Assembly (NCBI GenBank): GCA_016929205.1
Contig: JAFGJF010000202.1
Span: 1 to 30,113, forward strand
DNA from: Anaerolineae bacterium
GTDB lineage: Bacteria; Chloroflexota; Anaerolineae; JAFGEY01
DNA: 30,113 bases
Direction of reading: 5' to 3'
In this document: in pieces, positions 25,101 to 30,113 of the stretch
Layout: each line of letters begins with the position of its first letter
Numbering within the stretch: the stretch's first letter is position 1
The notes under the pieces: generated by a model
What the model was told of the DNA's origin: nothing
Seen by the model: only the letters and a program-made list of their open reading frames with translations
The model's database searches: none
Translations under genes and position numbers: made by a program

Positions 25101-25272
25101 CAGAGGCAACTTTGAGGAAGTGGAACCATGCATGCCCGGAGAGGTTATCCGCGAAGAGTGCAAGCGCTGCTTGCGATGTGACTTGGAGTGGTTGCAGACA
25201 TTCAGCCTTCCGCTGGAGGCCAAACCAGACCGGCTGGCAGTAGAAGCCGAGTTCGCGGTCCTCAAAAAGTGA
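22129..25272 (+). CDS. nuoF: NuoF/HydB-type diaphorase fused to a GltD/NfnB-type oxidoreductase
   Basis: A 1047-residue fusion. Residues 1-95: thioredoxin-like [2Fe-2S] domain (Cys13, Cys18, Cys50, Cys54). Residues about 115-450: NuoF core with FMN/NADH motifs LRGRGGAGFPTG, CNADEGDPGAFMDR and CGEETALLASIEG, then the SLBB fold. Residues 450-510: [4Fe-4S] site (Cys457, Cys460, Cys463, Cys503). Residues 530-600: GltD-type double-cluster domain (Cys533, 538, 546, 550; Cys585, 589, 593, 597). Residues about 635-950: FAD site VVGSGPAG (639-646) and second Rossmann VVGGGDVAID (771-780) followed by FYRRAREQMPA, whose Arg pair usually marks NADPH preference. The tail has Cys-rich CKRCLRCDLEW. The fusion puts an NADH/FMN site and a probable NADPH/FAD site in one chain, linked by Fe-S clusters. 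GAGGAG precedes ATG 22129. Two strong hairpins follow the gene. Confidence 0.94.
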   Translation: MTEPLYRANVLICGGTGCDASGSESTIKAMVQELEKRNLENEVQIVRTGCRGFCAMGPVMIIYPEGIFYCQVGADDVPEVVEETLIKGRVVDRLTYKTPDVHQDVPFYGDIPFYSKQIRITLRNCGMINPENIEEYIARDGYAALSKAVFEMTPDQVIQTVLDSGLRGRGGAGFPTGLKWRFTASAKSDKKYVVCNADEGDPGAFMDRSIIEGDPHSLVEGMTLCAYAVGADEGYIYCRAEYPLAIKRLKTAIAQAEEYGVLGDGILGTDFNFHLKVKEGAGAFVCGEETALLASIEGQRGEPRPRPPFPAVKGLWAEPTNLNNVKSYANVPQIIVRGADWFAGIGTPKSPGTAIFALTGNVNNTGLVEVPMGITVGEIVYDIGGGIPNGKTFKAVQTGGPLGGCIPTEHLNVKVDFDSLKEIGAVMGSGGMIVIDENTCMVEFSKFFLTFAQAESCGKCIPCRVGGKRMLEILTDITNGLGTMEDLDTIKRIATGMQTGALCALGQLTPGPILSALRYFSEEFEAHILDKRCPAGVCQPLVTARCINACPAEIDIPSWIALTAQGKTAEGIEIHRRKNPFVLACGRVCPAFCETRCRRGDIDEPIAIRQIKRYMADEEMAHPWTPPKTSDAKEEKVAVVGSGPAGLTAALRLAQMGYKVKIFEKLPVLGGMMAVGIPDYRLPRDVLDFEIEGILNAGIEVQTNVNIGVDITFEELADEYNAIILAIGAHHCRGLGIEGEKQEGVYPGVDFLRDVALNNNVPDLTGKRVGVVGGGDVAIDAVRTSWRLGASEVHLFYRRAREQMPAHKEEIAAAEKEGVIFHFLTNPTKIIGNGSVSGVEVLKHVLGEFDSSGRRRPVAVNGSEQVIGLDILIPAIGQEPDIQCFDPDTDSCEACGMGFNRNSTFIVDRTLQTTRSGIFAAGDVVLGPATVIQAVAQGNQVARSVDTFLRTGEATYEVILPGYEVIEQQFDLDDYADATRPHARELSIKERRGNFEEVEPCMPGEVIREECKRCLRCDLEWLQTFSLPLEAKPDRLAVEAEFAVLKK

Positions 25273-25284
25273 TTTCAGCTATGA

Positions 25285-25319
25285 TGCCGGTCGCGCTTTT
25301 TCCACAAACGCGACCGGCA
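25285..25319 (+). repeat. Intercistronic hairpin 1 (after NuoF-GltD)
   Basis: GCCGGTCGCG (25286-25295) pairs perfectly with CGCGACCGGC (25309-25318), and an outer T-A pair makes 11 bp with a 13-base loop. It starts 13 bases after the stop codon. No T-tract follows on either strand, so it is not a standard terminator. mRNA end protection or processing are possible roles. Confidence 0.7.
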
Positions 25320-25340
25320 AAAATCAAGGTTGATTGCCTT

Positions 25341-25374
25341 TCCCGGCACGGCGCGCACCCGAGCAGTGCCGGGA
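25341..25374 (+). repeat. Intercistronic hairpin 2 (before NuoG-like gene)
   Basis: CCCGGCAC (25342-25349) pairs with GTGCCGGG (25366-25373), with an outer T-A pair giving 9 bp around a 16-base loop. It lies 21 bases after hairpin 1 and 34 bases before the AAGGAG of the next gene. There is no T-tract. Confidence 0.65.
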
Positions 25375-25422
25375 GCAAAAGACCATTACAATCCATCTTT
25401 CATCAGAAAGGAGTTCCCCGCA

Positions 25423-27129
25423 ATGGCATTGGTAAACGTTACCATCAATGACAAACAGATTGCCGTCCAATCAGGACTGACAATCCTCAATGCAGCCAAA
25501 GAAGCCGGGATCGATATTCCTACGTTGTGCGACCACCCGGCGCTCGAACCCATTGGCGCGTGTCGTATGTGCCTGGTCGAGGTTGAGAAGCAACGCGCGT
25601 TGCAGCCCGCATGCAGTTTTCGAGTTTCTGAAGGTATGATAGTACACACCGAATCCGAAAAAGTGGTCGAAACGCGCAAATTCCTGCTCGAGCTGCTCTT
25701 TTCCGAGCGGAACCACTATTGTATGTACTGCCAGATGAGCGGCGACTGCGAGTTGCAGTCTCTGGCATACCGCTATGGGCTTGATAGCTGGCTCTATCAG
25801 CGCCCTTATCCGCCGCTGCCGGTCGACGCCACGCGACAGTATTTCGTGATGGATCACAACCGCTGCGTGCTTTGCCGTCGCTGCGTCCGCATGTGCGGTG
25901 AACTGGTCGGCAACCACACCCTGGGATTGGGGGACCGTGGCGCGAACACGATGATCGTTGCCGATATGGACGTACCCTTTGGCCAGTCTTCCTGCGTCTC
26001 TTGCGGCAACTGCCTGCAGGTTTGCCCGACCGGCGCACTGATGGATCGCAGGAGCGCTTATCGCGGCCTGGAAAAAGACCTGCAACACGTCAAGAGCTCC
26101 TGCACGGCGTGCAGCGTGGGCTGTGGTATGCAACTCCTCACCCGTGACAACCAACTAATCCGCATTGAAGGCGATTGGGATTCAGTCGAGACCAAGGGCT
26201 TGATGTGTATCGCTGGACGCTTTGAGCCGCTGGACGAGAAGCGACGCCGTGCTTGGACACCGATGATCAGGCGAGACGGCAGGATGTGGCCGGCGACCGT
26301 AGATGAAGCGCTGAACGCGGTAGCCGCCAAGCTAAAGGGTGGCTCTGTCGCAGCAGTGACCTCAACGCACGTCAGCAATGAGGCGCTCCAGTTGTTTGCC
26401 AAGGTGTTCGATGGTGCCCAGAGCGTTGGTAGTTTGACCCCCGTCCCGGCATTTATGGCCGAGGCCGAAGGCACGCTTGCGTCGCTAGACGAGTCGGACT
26501 TTTACGTCATCGTCGGCACAGACCTGACCACCGATCACCAGGTAGCCGGATTTGCCGTCAAACGCAACGTCACCAACAAGGGAGCGCGCATGATCGTTGT
26601 CGACGACAAGGCAAATGGTATGGATCCCCTGGCCTATAAACACTTGAAAGCCAGTGAGGTCGATCAAGCTATTGACCTGGCCAAGCGCGCCGAAATTCCT
26701 ACTGTCATCTATGGCGCCGGCGCTGGCGATGTGCTCCCCGCATTACGCGAAGCTCTGGCCGGCAAGGCGCAGTTCGTGGGCCTCGTGCCGGGCAGCAATG
26801 GGCGCGGTGCAGTAGCGGCCGGACTGAACGGTGGCTTTAAAGTTGATGGTGCCAAAATCGTCTTTGTGCTGGCTGCCGACGATACAGTAGACGCATCACT
26901 GTTGGCCGGCGTGGCCGACGATGCCTTTGTCGTGGTACAGGCCACCTACGAAAGCGCGTTGACCGAACGAGCGGACGTGATCCTGCCTTGCGGCGGATGG
27001 GCCGAAAAATCGGGTACGTTTACAAACACAGAAGGTCGTGAGGTCGCAGTCACCGCAGCATTGCAACCGCCGACCGGCGTTCAGAGCGACGAAGAGATCT
27101 TGCAGGCCCTGGCCGAAAAACTGGGCTAA
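25423..27129 (+). CDS. nuoG: NuoG/HydA-N-type Fe-S subunit with a molybdopterin-oxidoreductase-like C-terminal domain
   Basis: A 568-residue protein from ATG 25423 (AAGGAG nine bases upstream); the frame opens earlier but the ferredoxin fold starts here. Clusters in order: plant-type [2Fe-2S] (Cys36, 47, 50, 64); His-ligated [4Fe-4S] (His98, Cys100, 103, 109); two ferredoxin-type [4Fe-4S] (Cys148, 151, 154, 158; Cys191, 194, 197, 201); and the fourth [4Fe-4S] of molybdopterin enzymes (Cys227, 230, 234, 262). Residues about 270-560 resemble a shortened molybdopterin-oxidoreductase fold, too short to bind a full bis-MGD cofactor. The H-cluster domain of [FeFe] HydA is absent. Role: electron wire between the diaphorase and the [NiFe] pair. 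It is larger than HoxU, which has only the first 240 or so residues, and resembles complex I NuoG instead. Confidence 0.92.
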   Translation: MALVNVTINDKQIAVQSGLTILNAAKEAGIDIPTLCDHPALEPIGACRMCLVEVEKQRALQPACSFRVSEGMIVHTESEKVVETRKFLLELLFSERNHYCMYCQMSGDCELQSLAYRYGLDSWLYQRPYPPLPVDATRQYFVMDHNRCVLCRRCVRMCGELVGNHTLGLGDRGANTMIVADMDVPFGQSSCVSCGNCLQVCPTGALMDRRSAYRGLEKDLQHVKSSCTACSVGCGMQLLTRDNQLIRIEGDWDSVETKGLMCIAGRFEPLDEKRRRAWTPMIRRDGRMWPATVDEALNAVAAKLKGGSVAAVTSTHVSNEALQLFAKVFDGAQSVGSLTPVPAFMAEAEGTLASLDESDFYVIVGTDLTTDHQVAGFAVKRNVTNKGARMIVVDDKANGMDPLAYKHLKASEVDQAIDLAKRAEIPTVIYGAGAGDVLPALREALAGKAQFVGLVPGSNGRGAVAAGLNGGFKVDGAKIVFVLAADDTVDASLLAGVADDAFVVVQATYESALTERADVILPCGGWAEKSGTFTNTEGREVAVTAALQPPTGVQSDEEILQALAEKLG

Positions 27130-27174
27130 AAGATCGGTTGGTGTCATATCGAAAAGCCGTGGTGGTCAAAGTGA

Positions 27175-27193
27175 GTTTTGTCATAAACAAAAC
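27175..27193. promoter_or_regulatory. Inverted repeat overlapping the hoxYH promoter
   Basis: GTTTTGT (27175-27181), spacer CATAA, ACAAAAC (27187-27193): a perfect 7-bp dyad. It overlaps the -35 position of the promoter at 27184-27212, the usual place for a repressor. The half-site spacing differs from Rex (TTGTG...CACAA) and from FNR/CRP sites, so the regulator is unknown. Confidence 0.4.
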
Positions 27194-27212
27194 GGCCAAA
27201 ATGTGGTATAAT
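27184..27212 (+). promoter_or_regulatory. Internal promoter driving hoxYH
   Basis: TAAACA (27184-27189), 17 bases, then perfect TATAAT (27207-27212) with extension TGGTATAAT. Transcription would start near 27219 and give a leader of about 90 bases before hoxY. It lies in the 180-base gap after the NuoG-like gene, so the [NiFe] subunits can be transcribed on their own. Confidence 0.6.
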
Positions 27213-27309
27213 GAAACAGATTTGTTCCATCAATGCCTTTTTGTCTGATTGTTCGCGACATTGTGCACTGCGACCACCACACACTGATATCTGTACAGGA
27301 GGAAATCCA

Positions 27310-27855
27310 ATGGCTAAAGTCACGTTGGCCAGTGATTGGCTGGACGTTTGTTCGGGCTGTCACATGGCCTTGCTCGACATTGACGAACGGATCGTCGAAC
27401 TGATCAAGCACGTTGACATCCTATCCACACCGATCACCGACCTCAAGCACCCGCCAGAAGAAGGCGTAGACGTCGGCATCTTGACCGGTGCGGTGAGCAA
27501 TACCCATCAAGTCGAGGCCGCCGAGCTGATGCGCGAACGATCGAAAATACTGATCGCCATGGGCGACTGCGCAGTTTTCGGCGGTATCTGCACCATGCGC
27601 AACTTTTTTGACAAAGAAGAAGTCTTGCACTACGGCTATGTCGATAGCGCCAGCACCGACTCAGAAGGCAAAGTACCCCGTTCACCCGAGTTGGGCGTGC
27701 TGCTCGACAAAGTCAAGGCCGTTAACGAAGTCGTCAAGGTCGACCTGCACATTCCAGGTTGTCCCCCGCCCGCAGATGCGATCTGGTACGCCATCACCGA
27801 GTTGCTGGCCGGCCGGATCCCCGTGCTCACAGGCGAAAACCTGACGTACGAATAA
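27310..27855 (+). CDS. hoxY: [NiFe] hydrogenase small subunit, HoxY type (group 3)
   Basis: A 181-residue protein from ATG 27310 with AGGAGG upstream; a longer frame from 27211 crosses the promoter and is rejected. It is the short cytosolic form: no Tat signal and a single proximal [4Fe-4S] cluster. Ligand candidates are Cys14 and Cys17 (DVCSGCHM), Cys87 (AMGDCAVFGG) and Cys151 (IPGCPPP); Cys94 is also present. Length and motifs match HoxY of NAD-linked group 3d enzymes and the small subunits of related soluble hydrogenases. It passes electrons from HoxH to the Fe-S protein encoded before it. It is followed by hoxH after 13 bases. Confidence 0.95.
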   Translation: MAKVTLASDWLDVCSGCHMALLDIDERIVELIKHVDILSTPITDLKHPPEEGVDVGILTGAVSNTHQVEAAELMRERSKILIAMGDCAVFGGICTMRNFFDKEEVLHYGYVDSASTDSEGKVPRSPELGVLLDKVKAVNEVVKVDLHIPGCPPPADAIWYAITELLAGRIPVLTGENLTYE

Positions 27856-27868
27856 AAGGAGAGTGAAT

Positions 27869-29299
27869 ATGGGTCAGAAAATTACAATCGAACCCGTAAC
27901 CCGCATCGAGGGTCACGCCCGCGTGACCATTCACCTGAACGATGCAAACGAGGTCGAACACGCATACTTTCACGTCGACCAATTCCGTGGTTTTGAGAGA
28001 TTCTGCCAGGGGCGTATGTTTTTCGAAATGCCGGCCATTACCCCTCGCATCTGCGGCATTTGCCCGGTAAGCCATCACCTGGTTTCGGCCAAAGCCTGCG
28101 ACCAGATCGCCAATGTCGATCCGCCGCGCCCGGCCAAACTGCTGCGCGAGCTGATGCATATGGGGCAGATGATCCAGTCACACTCAATGCACTTTTTCCA
28201 CCTGGCTGCACCAGACCTAGTGTTGGGCTTTGACGCCGACCCGGCGATCCGCAACGTGATCGGCATCATCAATGCCAATCCTACACTGGCGCTCAAAGCC
28301 ATCGCGCTGCGCAAATACGGCCAAGAGATCATCAGCACGCTGTCAGGTGGACGACGCATCCACCCCAAGTTCGCCGTTCCCGGTGGCGTGAACAAGGCGC
28401 TGACAGTCAAGGAACGTGATGGCATGCTGGCTCCCCTGGACGATATGATCAGCCATATGCAGGAAGGGCTGGCCATTGCCAAGCAGTGGATGGAAGCCAA
28501 CATGGATGTCGTGCTCCGGTTTGCCAATTTCCGCTCCGGCTATATGGGCCTGGTCGACGAGGAAACCGGCGCACTTGAACTGTACGACGGGCCAATCCGC
28601 TTGATCGACCGCGATGGCAAACTGCTGGAGCAGTTTGAGAGTCCCGACTATCTCGACTATATCGCCGAACACGTTGAAGATTGGTCTTACTTGAAATTCC
28701 CGTACTATAAAAAGATGGGCTGGCCCGATGGCGTTTATCGCGTTGCACCGCTCGGTCGCCTCAATGTGGCCGACTGCATCAGCACACCGTTGGCCAACGA
28801 AGAATTTAAAAAATTCAAGGCCATTTCCAAAGGCCCGATCGAACCGTCTTTGTACATGCACTATGCCCGGCTGATCGAAGACATTTACGCCGCCGAACGG
28901 GCACGCGAACTGCTCGAAGATCCGGACATCCTGTCTACCGACATCATCAATACCAACACCGAAATCACCACTGGCAGAGGTGTCGGCGTCATCGAAGCGC
29001 CGCGCGGCACCTTGTTCCACCACTATGAGACGGACGAAAATGGGCAGCTCACCAAAGTCAACCTCATCGTCGCCACCGGCAACAACAACTGGGCGATGAG
29101 CACTTCGGTCGATATGGTCGCCAAAGAATTCATCGACGGCAACAATATCACCGAAGGCATGCTCAACCGCGTTGAAGCCGCGATCCGCGCTTACGACCCC
29201 TGCCTGTCCTGTTCGACGCACGCTATCGGCCAGATGCCGATCATCGTCGAGGTACGCGACGCACAGGGTGACTTGATCAGGACCTTGAGACGGGATTGA
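27869..29299 (+). CDS. hoxH: [NiFe] hydrogenase large subunit, HoxH type (group 3d-like)
   Basis: A 476-residue catalytic subunit. ATG 27869 has AGGAG seven bases upstream; a GTG two codons earlier is less well placed. The Ni-Fe(CN)2CO centre ligands are all present: L1 motif [11 protein letters not shown] (Cys62, Cys65) and L2 motif DPCLSCSTH (Cys445, Cys448). A 25-residue tail beginning AIGQMP follows His451 and should be removed by the specific protease encoded at 29416. Family knowledge: group 3 enzymes are reversible cytosolic hydrogenases linked to NAD(P). With the partner subunits here it would oxidise or make H2 in exchange with pyridine nucleotides and possibly ferredoxin. The Hyp maturation genes are not in the window. 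Inactive or truncated features are not seen. Confidence 0.96.
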   Translation: MGQKITIEPVTRIEGHARVTIHLNDANEVEHAYFHVDQFRGFERFCQGRMFFEMPAITPRICGICPVSHHLVSAKACDQIANVDPPRPAKLLRELMHMGQMIQSHSMHFFHLAAPDLVLGFDADPAIRNVIGIINANPTLALKAIALRKYGQEIISTLSGGRRIHPKFAVPGGVNKALTVKERDGMLAPLDDMISHMQEGLAIAKQWMEANMDVVLRFANFRSGYMGLVDEETGALELYDGPIRLIDRDGKLLEQFESPDYLDYIAEHVEDWSYLKFPYYKKMGWPDGVYRVAPLGRLNVADCISTPLANEEFKKFKAISKGPIEPSLYMHYARLIEDIYAAERARELLEDPDILSTDIINTNTEITTGRGVGVIEAPRGTLFHHYETDENGQLTKVNLIVATGNNNWAMSTSVDMVAKEFIDGNNITEGMLNRVEAAIRAYDPCLSCSTHAIGQMPIIVEVRDAQGDLIRTLRRD

Positions 29300-29345
29300 T
29301 TAGGACAAAACCTGAACCGTTTGTCCGAAACCTGCGAATTTGATG

Positions 29346-29382
29346 ACAAGGAGACAAGGAACGCGCGACCTTGTCTCCTTGT
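29346..29382 (+). terminator. Strong hairpin between hoxH and the maturation protease gene
   Basis: A 14-bp perfect stem, ACAAGGAGACAAGG (29346-29359) with CCTTGTCTCCTTGT (29369-29382), around a 9-base loop. TTTGTGT follows, which is only moderately T-rich. It may terminate part of the transcripts or protect the hoxYH message, lowering protease expression relative to the enzyme. The left arm also contains ACAAGG twice. Confidence 0.5.
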
Positions 29383-29415
29383 TTGTGTCAATGATTCTAT
29401 CTGGAGGGACACTTT

Positions 29416-29925
29416 TTGCCGAACACACTCGTAATAGGCTTTGGCAACATCTATCGACGCGATGATGGCGTTGCTTTCCATGTCGTCAATGCGCTGCGCG
29501 AAAAGCTCGAGCGATTACCATTGGCTTGGGAAGATGACGGCTTTGACGATCTGGGCCACTCGGTCGACACCGTCATCCTGCATCAATTGGTACCGGAAAT
29601 GGCCGAAACCATTTCCGGATACGATCGGGTCATCTTTGTCGATGCCCACATCAGCCAAATAGAAGATCCGGTTCGCACCGAAACGATCGACGCCTGCTAC
29701 AAAGAAGCAACCGTGCCGCACCAGCTCCATCCCTGTTCGATCCTGGCCATGGCCAACGAATTGTATGGATGCGCGGTCGAAGGGCTGCTCGTCTCCATCC
29801 GCGGCCACGATTTTGACTTTGGCGACCAACTGTCAGCGCAAACGGCCAGCCTCGTGCCGCAAGCGACGGACTGCATCCTCGCCCAGATTGCGGCCGCAAC
29901 AAATCGAGAGGATGGCGAAACATGA
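29416..29925 (+). CDS. [NiFe] hydrogenase maturation protease (HoxW/HybD/FrhD family)
   Basis: A 169-residue protein with a TTG start; GGAGG lies eight bases upstream and the family motif VIGFGNIYRRDDGVAFHVV begins almost at once, fixing the start. Predicted Ni-sensing ligands are the acidic residue in RRDDG (Asp16/17), Asp76 in VIFVDAH and a His in HQLHPCS (His102 or His105). Family knowledge: the enzyme checks nickel insertion and then cuts the C-terminal tail of its one large subunit, here the 25 residues after His451 of HoxH. It follows hoxH by 116 bases and overlaps the next gene by four bases (ATGA). Confidence 0.92.
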   Translation: MPNTLVIGFGNIYRRDDGVAFHVVNALREKLERLPLAWEDDGFDDLGHSVDTVILHQLVPEMAETISGYDRVIFVDAHISQIEDPVRTETIDACYKEATVPHQLHPCSILAMANELYGCAVEGLLVSIRGHDFDFGDQLSAQTASLVPQATDCILAQIAAATNREDGET

Positions 29926-30113
29926 AAATCCGTTCGATCACCATCTTTGCTAACGTTACCCCCAACCTGGACATGGATTTGCTGGCACGATTGGGCACAT
30001 TTGCCCGCTCAGCCCGGCAGCGTTACGAGAAGGATGGGTTCGAAGTCCAAACCACCCGACTGGCGATGGATATTTTCCCGGCCTTGACCGGCTCCGAGTG
30101 GGCCAAAAAACCA
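29922..30113 (+). CDS. DUF711 family protein, N-terminal part only
   Basis: ATG 29922 overlaps the protease stop (ATGA), so the genes are translationally coupled. The 64 visible residues begin MKIRSITIFANVTPNLDMD and continue through a helix to a GFEVQTTRLAMDIFP strand, the typical start of DUF711/UPF0210 proteins. The gene runs off the right edge. Function of the family is unknown; being last in a hydrogenase cluster may be accidental. Confidence 0.75.
   Translation, partial: MKIRSITIFANVTPNLDMDLLARLGTFARSARQRYEKDGFEVQTTRLAMDIFPALTGSEWAKKP

Noticed and set aside
25285..25319. Intrinsic terminator after the NuoF-GltD gene
   Set aside because: The stem is strong but is followed by A-rich, not T-rich, sequence on the plus strand, and no T-tract follows it on the minus strand.
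20626..27129. Respiratory complex I (Nuo) operon
   Set aside because: Only NuoE, NuoF and NuoG types are present; no membrane subunits (NuoA, H, J-N) or NuoB/C/D/I occur, and HoxYH follow. This is a soluble hydrogenase diaphorase.
25423..27129. Molybdenum formate dehydrogenase catalytic subunit
   Set aside because: The molybdopterin-like domain is far too short, no Cys/Sec ligand context is seen, and HoxYH provide the catalytic centre.
27175..27193. Rex (NADH-responsive) operator before hoxYH
   Set aside because: TTGT and ACAA half-sites are only five bases apart, whereas Rex sites have about ten bases between them and a TTGTGA/TCACAA form.
27178..27212. TTGTCA as the -35 of the hoxYH promoter
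   Set aside because: It lies 23 bases from TATAAT, too far. TAAACA at 17 bases with an extended -10 fits better.

Overview
The window looks like chromosomal DNA from an anaerobic or facultatively anaerobic bacterium, most likely a Chloroflexota member of the Anaerolineae/Caldilineae type. This assignment is inferred from gene content: secreted FG-GAP/DUF11 proteins ending in a Y-x-P-x-V-x-(R/K)-N tail, lipoprotein-anchored glycoside hydrolases, UROD-like methyltransferase relatives, and an LCP cell-wall protein next to a cytosolic [NiFe] hydrogenase. No rRNA, tRNA, CRISPR array, insertion sequence or phage gene was recognised.

Layout. (1) 1-2.4 kb, minus strand: two adjacent uroporphyrinogen-decarboxylase-like proteins, one cut by the left edge, behind a good promoter and a probable gene remnant. 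(2) 2.4-8.2 kb, minus strand: a MacB/Lol-type ABC exporter operon with a canonical ATPase, a second ATPase fused to a cyclic-nucleotide-binding-like domain, a two-core FtsX permease and a lipoprotein adaptor. It ends in an intrinsic terminator. (3) 8.5-10.4 kb, plus strand: a divergently transcribed LiaS/NarX-like histidine kinase and LuxR-type response regulator. (4) 10.6-16.3 kb, minus strand: an isoaspartyl peptidase, a secreted FG-GAP protein, an N-acetylneuraminate-lyase-like aldolase and a GH10 xylanase-like lipoprotein, behind a strong promoter. (5) 16.6-30.1 kb, plus strand: an LCP protein, then a long co-directional cluster. In order this holds a DRTGG-like protein, a CBS-pair/HATPase protein, a second DRTGG-like protein, a PHP phosphoesterase, NuoE/HydC, a stand-alone HATPase, a small thioredoxin-fold ferredoxin, a 1047-residue NuoF-GltD fusion, a NuoG-like Fe-S protein, HoxY, HoxH, a hydrogenase maturation protease and the start of a DUF711 protein.

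Region 5 is the highlight. The accessory set (DRTGG, CBS-HATPase, PHP, HATPase, small ferredoxin) together with NuoE/F/G is what one normally meets around electron-bifurcating [FeFe] hydrogenases (HydABC). Here the H-cluster subunit is absent and a group-3d-like [NiFe] pair (HoxYH) stands in its place. In addition, the NuoF subunit carries a complete GltD/NfnB-type module, with two [4Fe-4S] clusters, FAD and a probable NADPH site. The predicted complex could connect H2, NAD(H), NADP(H) and possibly ferredoxin in one soluble enzyme. The kinase-like ATPases, DRTGG and PHP proteins look like an undescribed control circuit for it. An internal promoter with an overlapping dyad precedes hoxYH, so the catalytic pair may be regulated separately from the diaphorase part.

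Most promoters found share an extended -10 (TGnTAnnAT). All function assignments are by reading protein sequence against remembered family motifs; no search was run.
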